Shown one piece after another: positions 39,301 to 49,557 of a DNA stretch of 64,000 nucleotides. Both the position numbers and the translations under genes were made by a program. Source of the stretch: Isotricha intestinalis. Its lineage: Eukaryota; Ciliophora; Litostomatea; Vestibuliferida; Isotrichidae. The DNA is taken from the NCBI GenBank assembly GCA_023807065.1, contig JAJJLU010000342.1, positions 1 to 64,000 of the forward strand, given 5' to 3'. How positions within the stretch are numbered: position 1 is the stretch's first letter; the number at the start of each line of letters is the position of its first letter. The notes under the pieces were generated by a model, which was not told where the DNA came from, did no database searches, and was given only the letters and a program-made list of their open reading frames with translations.

Positions 39301-42300
39301 GAATATCAAAATAAAGTTGAAACTAAAACTCTTTTAGAACTTAAAGAATTAATTCCTAATGCTGATAAAAAGAGTACTAAAGAAGTTTTTATTTATGTTA
39401 AAGATTTAGAAGAATCAAGAACTAAAATTGAGAAAGTACAAAAAGAAAATCCTTATGATACAACATTAGTAAAATTAATAGAACAATTAAAAAAGAAGTT
39501 AAATTATTATGAAGGTTTTAATTGGGTTATTCAATGTTTAAATTCAGCATGTTTAAAAGAAGATGATTGGAAAGAAATAAGAAAAACAATGGGAAATCCA
39601 AATGTTGATTTAAAATGTAAATTAATAGATTTAGAAAAAATGAATATTGGAGAATATAGAGATCAAATTGAATTAATTAAATCTAAAGCTTTTAGAAGAG
39701 CAGGTTTTGTTCAAAAATATAAAGAAATTTCTGCTTCTTATTCTGCTCTTCATATGGAACCAAGAGATGAAAGAAAATTAGCTTTAAAAAAAATAGATGA
39801 TACTTTAATTATTCTTGATGATTTAAGTAATAATTTAGTTAACATTATTGGTAATCCTGTTACTCAAAGTGATCCTAAATTAAAAAATGATACAAGGCAA
39901 TTAAATGAAAAAATTAAAAATGTACAAATTATTTTAGAACAAGTTATTAAATGTCAATCTTCATTTTTATATTTGGAACCTATTTTTAATACGAATGAAA
40001 TTAATAAAGCTTTAGCAACTGAAAAAACTGATTTTATGAAAGTTTATAATTTTTGGAGAGGATTTATGGATCAATTTGAAGGGTGTGCTTGGGAACTTGC
40101 AACTTTTATGGAAAAGGAAAATTTCACTAATTTAAATAAGAATTTAAATGATAATATCAATCAATTACAAAAAATAATTAGAAAATTACAAGAATATTTA
40201 AATATTAAAAGAACTGAATTTCCACGTTTTTATTTCGTATCTGATGAAGATTTATTAAGAATTTTAGCCCAGTCAAAAAATCCTTTATTAGTTCAACCAC
40301 ATTTATCAAAATGTTTCGAAGGAATTCATCACGTTATATTTAATCAAAGTAATACTATTATCGAAAAAATGGTAAGTTCAAAAGATGAAACAATTCCATT
40401 AGCAAATCAAATTAATGTTGTTAGTGATATTTGCAGAGGTAATGTTGAAGTATGGTTAGGTCAATTAGAAGAAAGTATGAGAGAAACAATGAGGCAATTA
40501 TCTAGAAAAAGTTTAGATGATTTAGATAAGAAGAAAAGAATTGATTGGATTAAAGATATGGAATGGCCTGGTCAACTTATTCAAATTATTGATCAAGTTA
40601 TTTGGACCAATGGTGTTGAAAATGGTATTTTAGAAAATAAATTAAAGGAATTTCTCGATCAATTAGATCTTGAATTAAGTCAAGTTGTAGATTTAGTTCG
40701 TACAAATATTCCAACATTATTATCAATAACATTATCAGGATTAATAGTTATTAGTGTTCATAATAGAGATATAGTAGAGAAATTAATAAAAGAGAATATA
40801 GAAAAAATAACAGATTTTGAATGGAAAGCTCAAATGAGATATTATTTCCATAAACAAAATGAAGATGATGAAGATGATAGAAAGAGGAAAAAAGAACAAA
40901 TAGTTCCAATAACAGTATCAATGATAACAACAACATTAAATTATGGTTTTGAATATTTAGGTAATATAACAAGATTAGTAATTACTCCTTTAACAGACCG
41001 TTGCTTTAGAACATTATTTGGAGCTTATAATGTTAAATATGGTGGAGCTCCTGAAGGTCCAGCTGGAACAGGGAAGACTGAATCTGTGAAAGATTTATCT
41101 AAATGTGTTGGTGTCATGTGTAATGTATTTAATTGCACTGAAGGTATCAAAATTCAAGGAATGAGTAAATTTTTCAAAGGATTAGCTTCTTCAGGTTGTT
41201 GGTGTTGCTTCGATGAATTTAATCGTATTGATACTGAAGTTTTATCTGTCATTGCTCAACAAATTTTAACTATTCAAAATGCTTTAAAAGCTAAGTTAAA
41301 TTACTTTTTCTTTGAAGAAAATGAAAAAATTTTAATTAAAGATACTTGTGCTATTAATATTACTATGAATCCCTCTTATAGTGGAAGAAATGAATTACCT
41401 GATAATTTAAAAGCCTTATTTAGACCATGTGCTATGATGGTTGCCGATTATAATTTAATAGCACAAATTAAATTATATAGTTTTGGATTCCAAACTGCAA
41501 AACCACTTTCATTTAAAATTGTATCATCACTTAAATTATCATCTGAACAATTATCAACTCAATCACATTATGATTTTGGAATGAGATCTTTAAATGCCAT
41601 TTTAGTAGCAGCAGGTAAAGAAAAAAAGGAAAATCCATCATTTGCAGAAGATAGAATTGCATTAAGAGCATTATTAGATGTAAACTTACCTAAATTTACT
41701 TCAAATGATACTCCACTATTCCATGATTTAGTGCATGATTTGTTCCCTACTACAGAACCAATGGAAAGTGATTTAACTCTTTTAGATGGAAAAATAAAAG
41801 AAAAATGTAATGAATTTACTTTACAACCAACTGAGAATTTTATCAAGAAATGTATTCAATTATATCAAACTATGAATGTTAGACATGCTCTTATGATTGT
41901 TGGAAGACCTGGAATGGGGAAAAGTAATGTTATTAAAGTTTTAAAATTTGCTATGAGTGATTTACCTATTGAATCTGGGTTTAATAAAGTAGAATCAACT
42001 ACTATGAATCCTAAAAGTATTTTACAAAAACAATTATATGGTTATTTCGATGTTACTCAAGAATGGAAGAAAGGATTACTTCAAGTGAAAATGACTGAAT
42101 TATGTGAGAAACCCAAAGAAGTTTTTAAATGGTTAATTTTTGATGGTCCTGTTGATACTTTATGGATTGAAAATATGAATTCTTTACTTGATGATAATAA
42201 GAAATTATGTTTGGAAGATTCATCTGCAATTTACTTAGCTGATAGAATGAATATTGTTTTTGAAGTTGATGATTTGAAAGAAGCTTCTCCTGCTACTGTT

Positions 42301-45300
42301 TCCAGGAATGGAATGGTTTTATGTGAAATGGATACTATTTCAACAAATGATTTAATTTTAAGTTATGTTCCTACTTTGCCTACTCAATATTACAATCAGA
42401 AATTAATCGATCAATTCAAAGAAACTGCTATTTGGATTACTAATACTATGTTGGAATATCTTAATAAAGATTTTATTGAATGGGGATTACCTTGTGATAA
42501 ATTCCATTTAGTTATTAATTTCATTAAAGTTTTTGATTGTTATATGAAAGATTATAAAAATCAAGATGAAATATTACCTAAAGAAAGAGAATTAACACCA
42601 AATAAACTTGATGATTTATTAATTTCAAGTGTAATTTTAGGAATGTTAGGACCAATCAAAAAAACAAATAAAATTCAAACATTCTTATATGACATGTCAT
42701 TAGGAAACGATGTAAACAATGATTATAAATTAAACTTCAACGGAGAATTTTCAACAAATAAATATGCATGGGAGCCAAGAAGATTAAATACAAACATTCA
42801 TCAATTAGAAAATGTATTTGATATGGTTTATTTAATAGAAACAGGAAAATGGCATAAATGGGTAGAAATGCCAGAAAGAAAGCAATTCCAAGTAACTGCA
42901 GATTTACGTTTTAATGAATTAGTAATTCCAACTCCAGACACAATAAAAATGGGATGGTTAATTTCAATGGTAGTTCCAAATAAAAAACACTTATTGTTAA
43001 CTGGACCAACTGGAACAGGAAAAACTTTAACAATTATTGATATATTAACTACCAATTATGATAATGATTTCTATTCATATGTTAAAATGTCAATGACTGC
43101 TCAAACAACTGCTAATTTCACTCAAGAAGTTATAGAAAAGAAATTACAGAAATCTTATAGAAAATTCTCACCTGTTGGAGGAAAGAAAGGTGTTATATTT
43201 GTAGATGATTTAAATATGCCTCAAAAAGAAAAATTCGGAGCTCAACCTCCTATTGAATTACTTAGACAATGGATGGATTTCGGAGGATGGTATGATCTAA
43301 ATTCTGATAATAAAGATTTTGTTAATGTTATTGATATTTCATTTTTAGCTTCAATGGGTTCAATTGCTTCTGGAAGAACTGTTTCTACTCGTTATTTAAG
43401 ACATTATATTATTCACTTTGCCGATAATTATAGTAAGGAAACTATGTTTAATATTTATTCTAATATTGTTCAATGGTTCTTTATTAAAACTAAACAACCT
43501 GCTTTTACTGATAAAGTTGTTACTTTTAAAGAACAATTAATTAATTCTACTGTTCAAATGTATCATGAAGTGTCAAATAATTTCAAAGCAACACCTGCCA
43601 AAACACATTATCAATTCAATTTAAGAGATATTAGCAGAGTTTTCTTAGGAATTTCAAGGGCAAATGGAAGGACAATAAAAAGTGATGAAGATTTAATTAA
43701 ATTATGGATTCATGAATGTGAGAGAATATTTAAAGATCGTTTAGTAGATGAAAAAGATAGAAGTATCTATGATGAAATATTAAATAGAGTAATGAAACAA
43801 TCAATGAGAAGAGAAAACACTTATACAGATCACACAATATTATGGGGTGATTATGTAAATATGATATTCATAGATGATGATCCAAAAAAAGGAGCAATAG
43901 AACATCAATATTGTGAATTAAATAATGAGGAACTTCTCCAAAAAACATTAGATGAAAAATTATATACATATAATCATGAAACAGGAAGTAGAGGTGAAAA
44001 TTCAGGTGGTCAACTTAATTTAGTATTATTCCAATATGCAGTAGAACACTTAAGTAGAATTTTACGTATTATTTCAACATATAATGGAAATGCTCTCTTA
44101 GTTGGAGTTGGTGGTTCTGGAAGAAAATCACTTACAATTTTATCAACCTTTATTTATGGTTTTACTCTTTGTAAATATGAAAGTGATTGGCAAGATACTT
44201 TAAAAACAATGATGAGAGAATTAGGAAATAAAGAAGTAGTCTTTCTTGTTTCAGACAGTCAAATAGATGATAAAAATATTGAAGATTTAAATAATATGTT
44301 AAATAATGGTGAAATTCCAAATTTAATTGATCAACAAGATTTACAAGTCATTAGAGATAATATTCCAGCAGAATTTACTCAAGGAAAAAAATTAACAACT
44401 GATCAAGAAACAATGACAGCATTCATTGAAAATTGTAAAGCTAAAATTCATTGGGTTTTATGCTTATCACCAATTGGAGAAGGATTTAGAAAAAGAATTT
44501 TAACTTTCCCTTCATTAGTCTCTTGTACTACTATTGATTGGTTCCTTCCTTGGCCTGAAGCAGCTTTAAGTTCAGTTGCTAAATTTTATTTGGATGGAGT
44601 TGAAGAAATAGATTCTAGTATTTTTAATTCTATTGTTAGCATTTGTGTTGATATGCAAAGCAGAGTTATAAATTATTCTAATAAATATTATCAAGAATTA
44701 AGAAGACATAATTATGTTACTCCAATGTCATTTATTGAGTTACTTAATTTATTTAAGAATTTATTACAGAAAAGAACTGTTGAAATTCAAAATGAAATAA
44801 ATAGATATGGAAATGGTTTAATTGTTTTAGCAGAATCAGAAGAAACTGCTGCAAAGATGGGAGAATATATTAAAGTATTAGAGCCTCAATTAAAAGAACA
44901 ACAAGAAATAACAAATAAGCAATTAATAGAATTAAGTAAATTAAAAGTAAGATTAGAAAAAGATGAAGCTATTGGAAAAGAAAAAGAAGCAGAAGCTCAA
45001 ATTATAAAAGCTCAAGCTGAAGAACAAAATACAATTGCAAATGAAAAAGCTTCTATTATGGAAGCAAAAAAGAAAGATGCTGAGAGTAAATTAAATGATA
45101 TTAAACCTGATGATGTACTTCAAATTAAAAAATATAAATTAGATCCTTCTTTAATGAAATTTTCATATTTCTTATGTATGCTTTGTTTACCTAATCCTCA
45201 TCCTAAACCAAAGAAAGCAGACAATCCAAAAGATCCACCTGTTTATGATTACTTTGATCACATTTGTAAAAATAAATTAAATAAATTAAGCGGAAGTGAT

Positions 45301-48300
45301 TTTCTTAAATTTTTAAAGAAATTTGATTCAACTAAAATGCCTCTTGATCAAATGAAAGAATTAAGAGAAAAATTAGAAGCTTTAACTCCAGAAGAATTTG
45401 ATCCAGGAAAAAAATCATTAGCTATGAAAAATATATTTGAAGTCATTAAAACTCATAATGAAGTTTATTTCATTAATCAAGATTATCTTCCTTTGAAAAA
45501 ATCCGCAGAAGAATCAGAACAAAGATTAAGAGAAGCTGAACAAACTTTAAAAGAAATTCAAGATTCTTTAGCTAAGACAATGGCAGAGAAAGAAGAAGGA
45601 GAAAGAAAATTAAATGAAGCAAAAATATTAATAGAAAAATTAGAAAAACAGAAAAATCAATGTACAACACGTTTAAAAAATGCAAATATATTAAATAGTT
45701 CATTAGGAAGTGAGAAAGAAGAATGGAAAAAGAAAAAAGAGAATTTAACAACATTTGCAAAGAATATAATAGGAGATATATTAATATCATCAGGAATAAT
45801 ATCATATTTAGGAGCATTTACAAAAGCATATAGAGAATCAATAATATTTGAATGGGCAACAAAAATAAAAGATAGTAAAATTCCAATTTCATTTGGTGAG
45901 AACCAAGATCCAAATGATATCATGAGAGCAATTATTGGAGATGATATGGAGATAGAAACATGGAAAAGTCAAAATTTACCAAATGATAACTTTTCAATTG
46001 ATAATGCATTAATAATGCAACAAAGTAGAAGATATTGTTTATTAATTGATCCTCAGAATCAAGCTTTACAATGGATTAAGGAGAAAATAAAACAAGAAAC
46101 AGAATTAAAAGCTCAAATGGAGAAATCAAGACATAAAGGAAGAGATCAAGAATTACCAAGGAAAGAAAAAAGAAAAGATGGTGGTACTGGTGCTCATTAT
46201 ACTATTAAACCTACTATGGATGCTAAAACTTTAATGGATGTTACTTTAGATTGTATTCAATTAGGAAAAAGTTTAGTTTATGAGAATGTTGGAGAAGAAT
46301 TAGCACAAAGTATTGCTCCTATTTATAAGAAAGAATTCTTTGATTTAGGTGGTCAAACTTATGTTAATATTAATAAGAATACTGTAGAAGTTTCTGATAA
46401 TTTCAGATTGTATATTATTACTCAATTACCTAAACCTCATTATTTACCTGAAATTTGTGTCGCTTTAACTTTAGTGAATTTCACTGTTACAGAAGAAGGT
46501 TTACAAGATCAAATGTTGAATTATTTAGTAGAAAAGGAAGATCCTACTTTAAATTCTTTAAGAAAAAATTGTATAGATACTAAAAATGCTTCAGAGAGAA
46601 AAAAGAAAGAAATTGAAACTGAAATTTTAAAACAATTAGATGAAAGTAAAAAGAATACAACTGAAGATAATACAATATTAGATAATGAAAAATTAATAGA
46701 ACAATTAAAAGCATCTAATCAAACAAGTATTGCAATGGCACAAACATTAATAAAGCAAAGAGAAACAGAAAATAAAATTGCTCAAAAAAGAAATTTCTTA
46801 TCTCCTGTTGCTATTCATGTAGCCCAATTATTTTTCACTGTTTGTGATTTATCTTCTATTGAACCTGTTTATCAATATTCACTTAAATTTTATCGTGATA
46901 TTTTTGGACTTGCTATTGATTCAACTCCAAAACCAGTTGAAAAGAAAGGAGAAAAAGTTGATAAGGAATTAAAAGAAAAAGAAGAAAGTGAAAGATTAGA
47001 AACAATGAAATTGAACTTTAATAGTATATTATATGATAAAATATGTATGTCACTATTTGAAAAGGATAAATTAGTCTTTTCATTTTTAATGAATTGTAAA
47101 TTGAAAATGATTCCAATGTCAAAAGAAGAAAAAGCTAGATTTAATAAAGAAATTAGATTCCTTGTTACAGGAGGTTCTGGAAAAGAATTTGATACTCCTA
47201 ATCCTGCAAAAGATGATCCAAGTAATTGGATAAGTCCAGTTCAATGGAATTCAGTTTGTGAATTAAGTCAAGAAATAGAAGGATATAAAGGTGTTGAAAA
47301 ATCATTTGAAGAAAAAATTGATGATTGGAAAAAAGTTTTATTAGATTCTGCTAATCCTTTCGAAGAAACATTCCCTGAACCTTTTAATGAATTATCTGAT
47401 TTTTATAAATTAATCATTCTTAGAATTCTACGTCCTGATAAAACTGTAACTGCACTTAAAAAATATATTGCTGATAATATTGGGGAAAAATATACTGTCT
47501 CTTCTCAATTTGATATTGGAAAAGCTTATGATGAAAGTAAAAATAGAACTCCAATATTATTTATTATTTCTCCTGGAGCAGATCCTTTAATATTAATTGA
47601 TAAATTATGTAAAAGAGAAGGAAAAACTTTAGAAGATAATGTAAAAACTTTATCTTTAGGACAAGGACAAGAAAAAGCAGCTATTGATGCAATTGACAAA
47701 GCACAAATAAGAGATCAAGAAAAATGGATTTTATTACAAAATTGTCATTTAGCAAAATCATTTATGAATATGTTAGAAAAGAAAATAGATGAAATAGTAG
47801 AAACAGGATCATCATTCCGTTTATTCTTAACAGCTCTTCCAAGTAATGTAATTCCAATATCAATAATACAAGATTCAATTAAAATAGTAAATGAACCACC
47901 AAGAGGATTAAAACAATCACTTCAAAGAACATTTAATACAATTGATGAAACATCATATGATAAAGCACCAAAACCAACATTATTTAAAAGATTTGGATTT
48001 GGATTTGTCTTTTTCCATGCTTTGATTTTAGAAAGAAGAAAATATGGTCCTTTAGGTTGGAATATACCATATGAATTTTCAAATAGTGATTTATCAATAT
48101 CATTAGCTCAATTAAAGAATTTCTTAGAAGATTATGATGATATTCAATATGCAGCAATGAATTATATGATAGCAGAAGCAAATTATGGTGGTAGAGTAAC
48201 TGATCCTGCAGATAGGAGATTAATAGCAATATTATTTAAAGATATATGTTGTGAAGATATTTTAGATGATAGATATTGTTTCAGTAATTTAAAAGATTAT

Positions 48301-49356
48301 CCTGTCCCTGCTGATGGAACATATAAAGATCATGAAGCATTTATTAATGATAAAATTCCACTTAATTCAGCTCCTGAAGTTTTCGGTTTAAATGATAATG
48401 CTGATATTACTTGTGCTATAGCAGAAACTAATTCCTTATTTGGAACAACTTTATTAACTTTACCAAGAACTGTTTCTGCTACTGCAGGAGCAAGCACTGA
48501 AGATCAAGTCAAAGCAAGAGCTGAGGAAATTTTAAAAAAATTACCTAATAAATTCGATGTTGATGATGTTAGAATGAGACATCCAAATAAATTAGAAGAA
48601 TCACTTAATTCAGTTCTTCATCAAGAATTAATGAGATTTAATAATTTATTAGGTATTGTTAGAACAGCTATGAAAAATTTAAAAGATGCTATAGATGGTA
48701 ATGCAGTTATGACAAATGAAATAGAAGCAATGTTACAAAGTGTTTATGATAATAAAACTCCTGAAAATATAGCAAGAGTATCATATCCTTCAATGATGCC
48801 TTTTAGTTCTTGGGTGAATGACTTTTTGAAAAAAATAGAATTTTTACAAAAATGGATTGATAATGGAATTCCAACAACATTTTGGATAAGTGCATTTTAT
48901 TTCACTCATTCATTCTTAACAGGTATATTACAAAATTATGCAAGAAAATATAAAATAGCAATTGATGAATTAGGATTTGAATTTACAGTAATGAGTGATT
49001 TGAAAGAATATGATTTGGAACAAAAACCAGAAGATGGATGTTACATATATGGATTTTATATTGAAGGAGCAAGATGGAATTCTGATATTAGACTATTAGA
49101 TGAAAGTTTACCTAAAATTTTATTACCTACTATGCCTCATGTATGGTTTAGACCAAGTCAAAAAGATGAAAATAAAAAAATTGAAGATTATGAATGCCCT
49201 GTTTATAGAACTAGTAGAAGAAGTGGAGAATTGTTAACTACTGGGCAAAGTACTAATTTCTTAATTCATATGTATTTGCCTTTTGATCATGGAAAGTATA
49301 ATAGTGATCATTGGGTTAAAAGAGGAACTGCTATCATTTGTTCTTTGAATGAATAA
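36307..49356 (+). CDS. Axonemal dynein heavy chain
   Basis: A complete 4,349-residue motor subunit encoded without any intron. The stem occupies about 1,550 residues. The motor ring has four nucleotide sites: AAA1 GPAGTGKT (from residue 1584) with CFDEFNRI, AAA2 GRPGMGKS (1866), AAA3 GPTGTGKT (2233) and AAA4 GVGGSGRKS (2600). A coiled-coil stalk with the microtubule-binding domain follows (about 2850-3150), then AAA5, AAA6 and the C-terminal domain ending YECPVYRTSRRSGELLTTG and HWVKRG, a form typical of single-headed inner-arm dyneins. Total and stem lengths are close to the DNAH1 class, but subclass is not certain. It moves on doublet microtubules in cilia. An unusual Lys/Arg/Glu/Gly insertion of about 30 residues lies in AAA5 (bases about 46115-46200). 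The ATG is the first in frame, followed by MGRGTGP. Confidence 0.97.
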   Translation: MNKDFEKKMGRGTGPILKIKRVDYHQLSKQIGEKLEKRSEKHRAEEKERKRKANQSIKAYQQKTNNRQEFDHHSKSPSPDVVKEIPTSTLTFNYSPKEDLGLKAFELDQHTQRELREEKYINQLIKRYFAIDLIEFFKYYKTPYPTKVLEISCFINELLDNDNRDMTNIHYLESDYDNCYKGKLISIKNLGRYDCWEDLPPEEWLKKCMENDDEYDGTSPMYDHTTEKYMWNPVKVLSYNPDNLRYKVRFVKTEKEVSRLSLLFRWEDKGEFEYRKYLCENRRNHVDQFILFTRYVDNVPDDFVAFLNPEWEKIIESKVRFPTKRLSDMFNYIFNEKNPSFNRELMIVKQDFLRQMKKCRVLLEMQEPSNTEKFKERSLEIQPFYKIIPTQKNAIVNKSTSFNKFFENINKRSLYEDVKLVKTLLCGFLKTCEDMKQIDLILSNIDDNTLPLEMSDFQLLDKNYAEKSSSSLRNICCSKLPGIIRSFEEPGENHVTLKYNYYVATKEEYDASVAKRVVIYCNLILRTKVKELVDNSIVKFMNYFKKFGKCAYESKNRDVLFNEIGTHYLESVKPLFKTSILLHKIEGDEKKKAKKYKVKIIFKPALNEIKNSLVNSFTQIKDMVSREIKNLSGLCFKLVDIDDKKIFSLEDDYPLYAQALSELNELIDNSIEEAEKKRKEFDEFMEILMEPTEVYVKGKIGEEEETKKNLNVEKCTEVLDRLAELTDLLHSKETDINCRLFYISTSSIKESIEQAIENIKKLMLRRMGEYCRARTDELENQNKEKMEKLEEETLDIDQYKNLFDLLATIPEFVKIKNEELKNVDKILNQIERQKVEIVDKNTADEELRKLTIENLFKKLLGSWMIPSQIQDVAKTSSANLELKKTEFIDELKESQNSFKVEVSGLEKTFDYLSKVDNFTEEHEGKKVSIMIQDFNEAVNQAREHQNKIKKEMKILYPEKAKDIDEGTEDLPEFEKLGTIFNEFQPFKILWNEDTNVMIEYQNKVETKTLLELKELIPNADKKSTKEVFIYVKDLEESRTKIEKVQKENPYDTTLVKLIEQLKKKLNYYEGFNWVIQCLNSACLKEDDWKEIRKTMGNPNVDLKCKLIDLEKMNIGEYRDQIELIKSKAFRRAGFVQKYKEISASYSALHMEPRDERKLALKKIDDTLIILDDLSNNLVNIIGNPVTQSDPKLKNDTRQLNEKIKNVQIILEQVIKCQSSFLYLEPIFNTNEINKALATEKTDFMKVYNFWRGFMDQFEGCAWELATFMEKENFTNLNKNLNDNINQLQKIIRKLQEYLNIKRTEFPRFYFVSDEDLLRILAQSKNPLLVQPHLSKCFEGIHHVIFNQSNTIIEKMVSSKDETIPLANQINVVSDICRGNVEVWLGQLEESMRETMRQLSRKSLDDLDKKKRIDWIKDMEWPGQLIQIIDQVIWTNGVENGILENKLKEFLDQLDLELSQVVDLVRTNIPTLLSITLSGLIVISVHNRDIVEKLIKENIEKITDFEWKAQMRYYFHKQNEDDEDDRKRKKEQIVPITVSMITTTLNYGFEYLGNITRLVITPLTDRCFRTLFGAYNVKYGGAPEGPAGTGKTESVKDLSKCVGVMCNVFNCTEGIKIQGMSKFFKGLASSGCWCCFDEFNRIDTEVLSVIAQQILTIQNALKAKLNYFFFEENEKILIKDTCAINITMNPSYSGRNELPDNLKALFRPCAMMVADYNLIAQIKLYSFGFQTAKPLSFKIVSSLKLSSEQLSTQSHYDFGMRSLNAILVAAGKEKKENPSFAEDRIALRALLDVNLPKFTSNDTPLFHDLVHDLFPTTEPMESDLTLLDGKIKEKCNEFTLQPTENFIKKCIQLYQTMNVRHALMIVGRPGMGKSNVIKVLKFAMSDLPIESGFNKVESTTMNPKSILQKQLYGYFDVTQEWKKGLLQVKMTELCEKPKEVFKWLIFDGPVDTLWIENMNSLLDDNKKLCLEDSSAIYLADRMNIVFEVDDLKEASPATVSRNGMVLCEMDTISTNDLILSYVPTLPTQYYNQKLIDQFKETAIWITNTMLEYLNKDFIEWGLPCDKFHLVINFIKVFDCYMKDYKNQDEILPKERELTPNKLDDLLISSVILGMLGPIKKTNKIQTFLYDMSLGNDVNNDYKLNFNGEFSTNKYAWEPRRLNTNIHQLENVFDMVYLIETGKWHKWVEMPERKQFQVTADLRFNELVIPTPDTIKMGWLISMVVPNKKHLLLTGPTGTGKTLTIIDILTTNYDNDFYSYVKMSMTAQTTANFTQEVIEKKLQKSYRKFSPVGGKKGVIFVDDLNMPQKEKFGAQPPIELLRQWMDFGGWYDLNSDNKDFVNVIDISFLASMGSIASGRTVSTRYLRHYIIHFADNYSKETMFNIYSNIVQWFFIKTKQPAFTDKVVTFKEQLINSTVQMYHEVSNNFKATPAKTHYQFNLRDISRVFLGISRANGRTIKSDEDLIKLWIHECERIFKDRLVDEKDRSIYDEILNRVMKQSMRRENTYTDHTILWGDYVNMIFIDDDPKKGAIEHQYCELNNEELLQKTLDEKLYTYNHETGSRGENSGGQLNLVLFQYAVEHLSRILRIISTYNGNALLVGVGGSGRKSLTILSTFIYGFTLCKYESDWQDTLKTMMRELGNKEVVFLVSDSQIDDKNIEDLNNMLNNGEIPNLIDQQDLQVIRDNIPAEFTQGKKLTTDQETMTAFIENCKAKIHWVLCLSPIGEGFRKRILTFPSLVSCTTIDWFLPWPEAALSSVAKFYLDGVEEIDSSIFNSIVSICVDMQSRVINYSNKYYQELRRHNYVTPMSFIELLNLFKNLLQKRTVEIQNEINRYGNGLIVLAESEETAAKMGEYIKVLEPQLKEQQEITNKQLIELSKLKVRLEKDEAIGKEKEAEAQIIKAQAEEQNTIANEKASIMEAKKKDAESKLNDIKPDDVLQIKKYKLDPSLMKFSYFLCMLCLPNPHPKPKKADNPKDPPVYDYFDHICKNKLNKLSGSDFLKFLKKFDSTKMPLDQMKELREKLEALTPEEFDPGKKSLAMKNIFEVIKTHNEVYFINQDYLPLKKSAEESEQRLREAEQTLKEIQDSLAKTMAEKEEGERKLNEAKILIEKLEKQKNQCTTRLKNANILNSSLGSEKEEWKKKKENLTTFAKNIIGDILISSGIISYLGAFTKAYRESIIFEWATKIKDSKIPISFGENQDPNDIMRAIIGDDMEIETWKSQNLPNDNFSIDNALIMQQSRRYCLLIDPQNQALQWIKEKIKQETELKAQMEKSRHKGRDQELPRKEKRKDGGTGAHYTIKPTMDAKTLMDVTLDCIQLGKSLVYENVGEELAQSIAPIYKKEFFDLGGQTYVNINKNTVEVSDNFRLYIITQLPKPHYLPEICVALTLVNFTVTEEGLQDQMLNYLVEKEDPTLNSLRKNCIDTKNASERKKKEIETEILKQLDESKKNTTEDNTILDNEKLIEQLKASNQTSIAMAQTLIKQRETENKIAQKRNFLSPVAIHVAQLFFTVCDLSSIEPVYQYSLKFYRDIFGLAIDSTPKPVEKKGEKVDKELKEKEESERLETMKLNFNSILYDKICMSLFEKDKLVFSFLMNCKLKMIPMSKEEKARFNKEIRFLVTGGSGKEFDTPNPAKDDPSNWISPVQWNSVCELSQEIEGYKGVEKSFEEKIDDWKKVLLDSANPFEETFPEPFNELSDFYKLIILRILRPDKTVTALKKYIADNIGEKYTVSSQFDIGKAYDESKNRTPILFIISPGADPLILIDKLCKREGKTLEDNVKTLSLGQGQEKAAIDAIDKAQIRDQEKWILLQNCHLAKSFMNMLEKKIDEIVETGSSFRLFLTALPSNVIPISIIQDSIKIVNEPPRGLKQSLQRTFNTIDETSYDKAPKPTLFKRFGFGFVFFHALILERRKYGPLGWNIPYEFSNSDLSISLAQLKNFLEDYDDIQYAAMNYMIAEANYGGRVTDPADRRLIAILFKDICCEDILDDRYCFSNLKDYPVPADGTYKDHEAFINDKIPLNSAPEVFGLNDNADITCAIAETNSLFGTTLLTLPRTVSATAGASTEDQVKARAEEILKKLPNKFDVDDVRMRHPNKLEESLNSVLHQELMRFNNLLGIVRTAMKNLKDAIDGNAVMTNEIEAMLQSVYDNKTPENIARVSYPSMMPFSSWVNDFLKKIEFLQKWIDNGIPTTFWISAFYFTHSFLTGILQNYARKYKIAIDELGFEFTVMSDLKEYDLEQKPEDGCYIYGFYIEGARWNSDIRLLDESLPKILLPTMPHVWFRPSQKDENKKIEDYECPVYRTSRRSGELLTTGQSTNFLIHMYLPFDHGKYNSDHWVKRGTAIICSLNE

Positions 49357-49557
49357 GCTCATTTTTTGAAGTTAATCATTTTTTTGTTTATTTTTTATTT
49401 GTTTATTAATTAAATTTTTATTTAGATTTTTAGTTAAAAATATGATGTTATCTATTTATTTTTTTTTTTGTTTTTATAATTATCTTTTTTATAAAAAAAT
49501 AATTATTTTCAATCGATATAATAATACGTGGCTTTGGAAAAAATAAATATTAAAAAA

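Noticed and set aside
41568..43055. Minus-strand open frames inside the dynein gene
   Set aside because: The plus-strand frame carries conserved dynein motifs throughout; antisense frames are by-products of codon composition.
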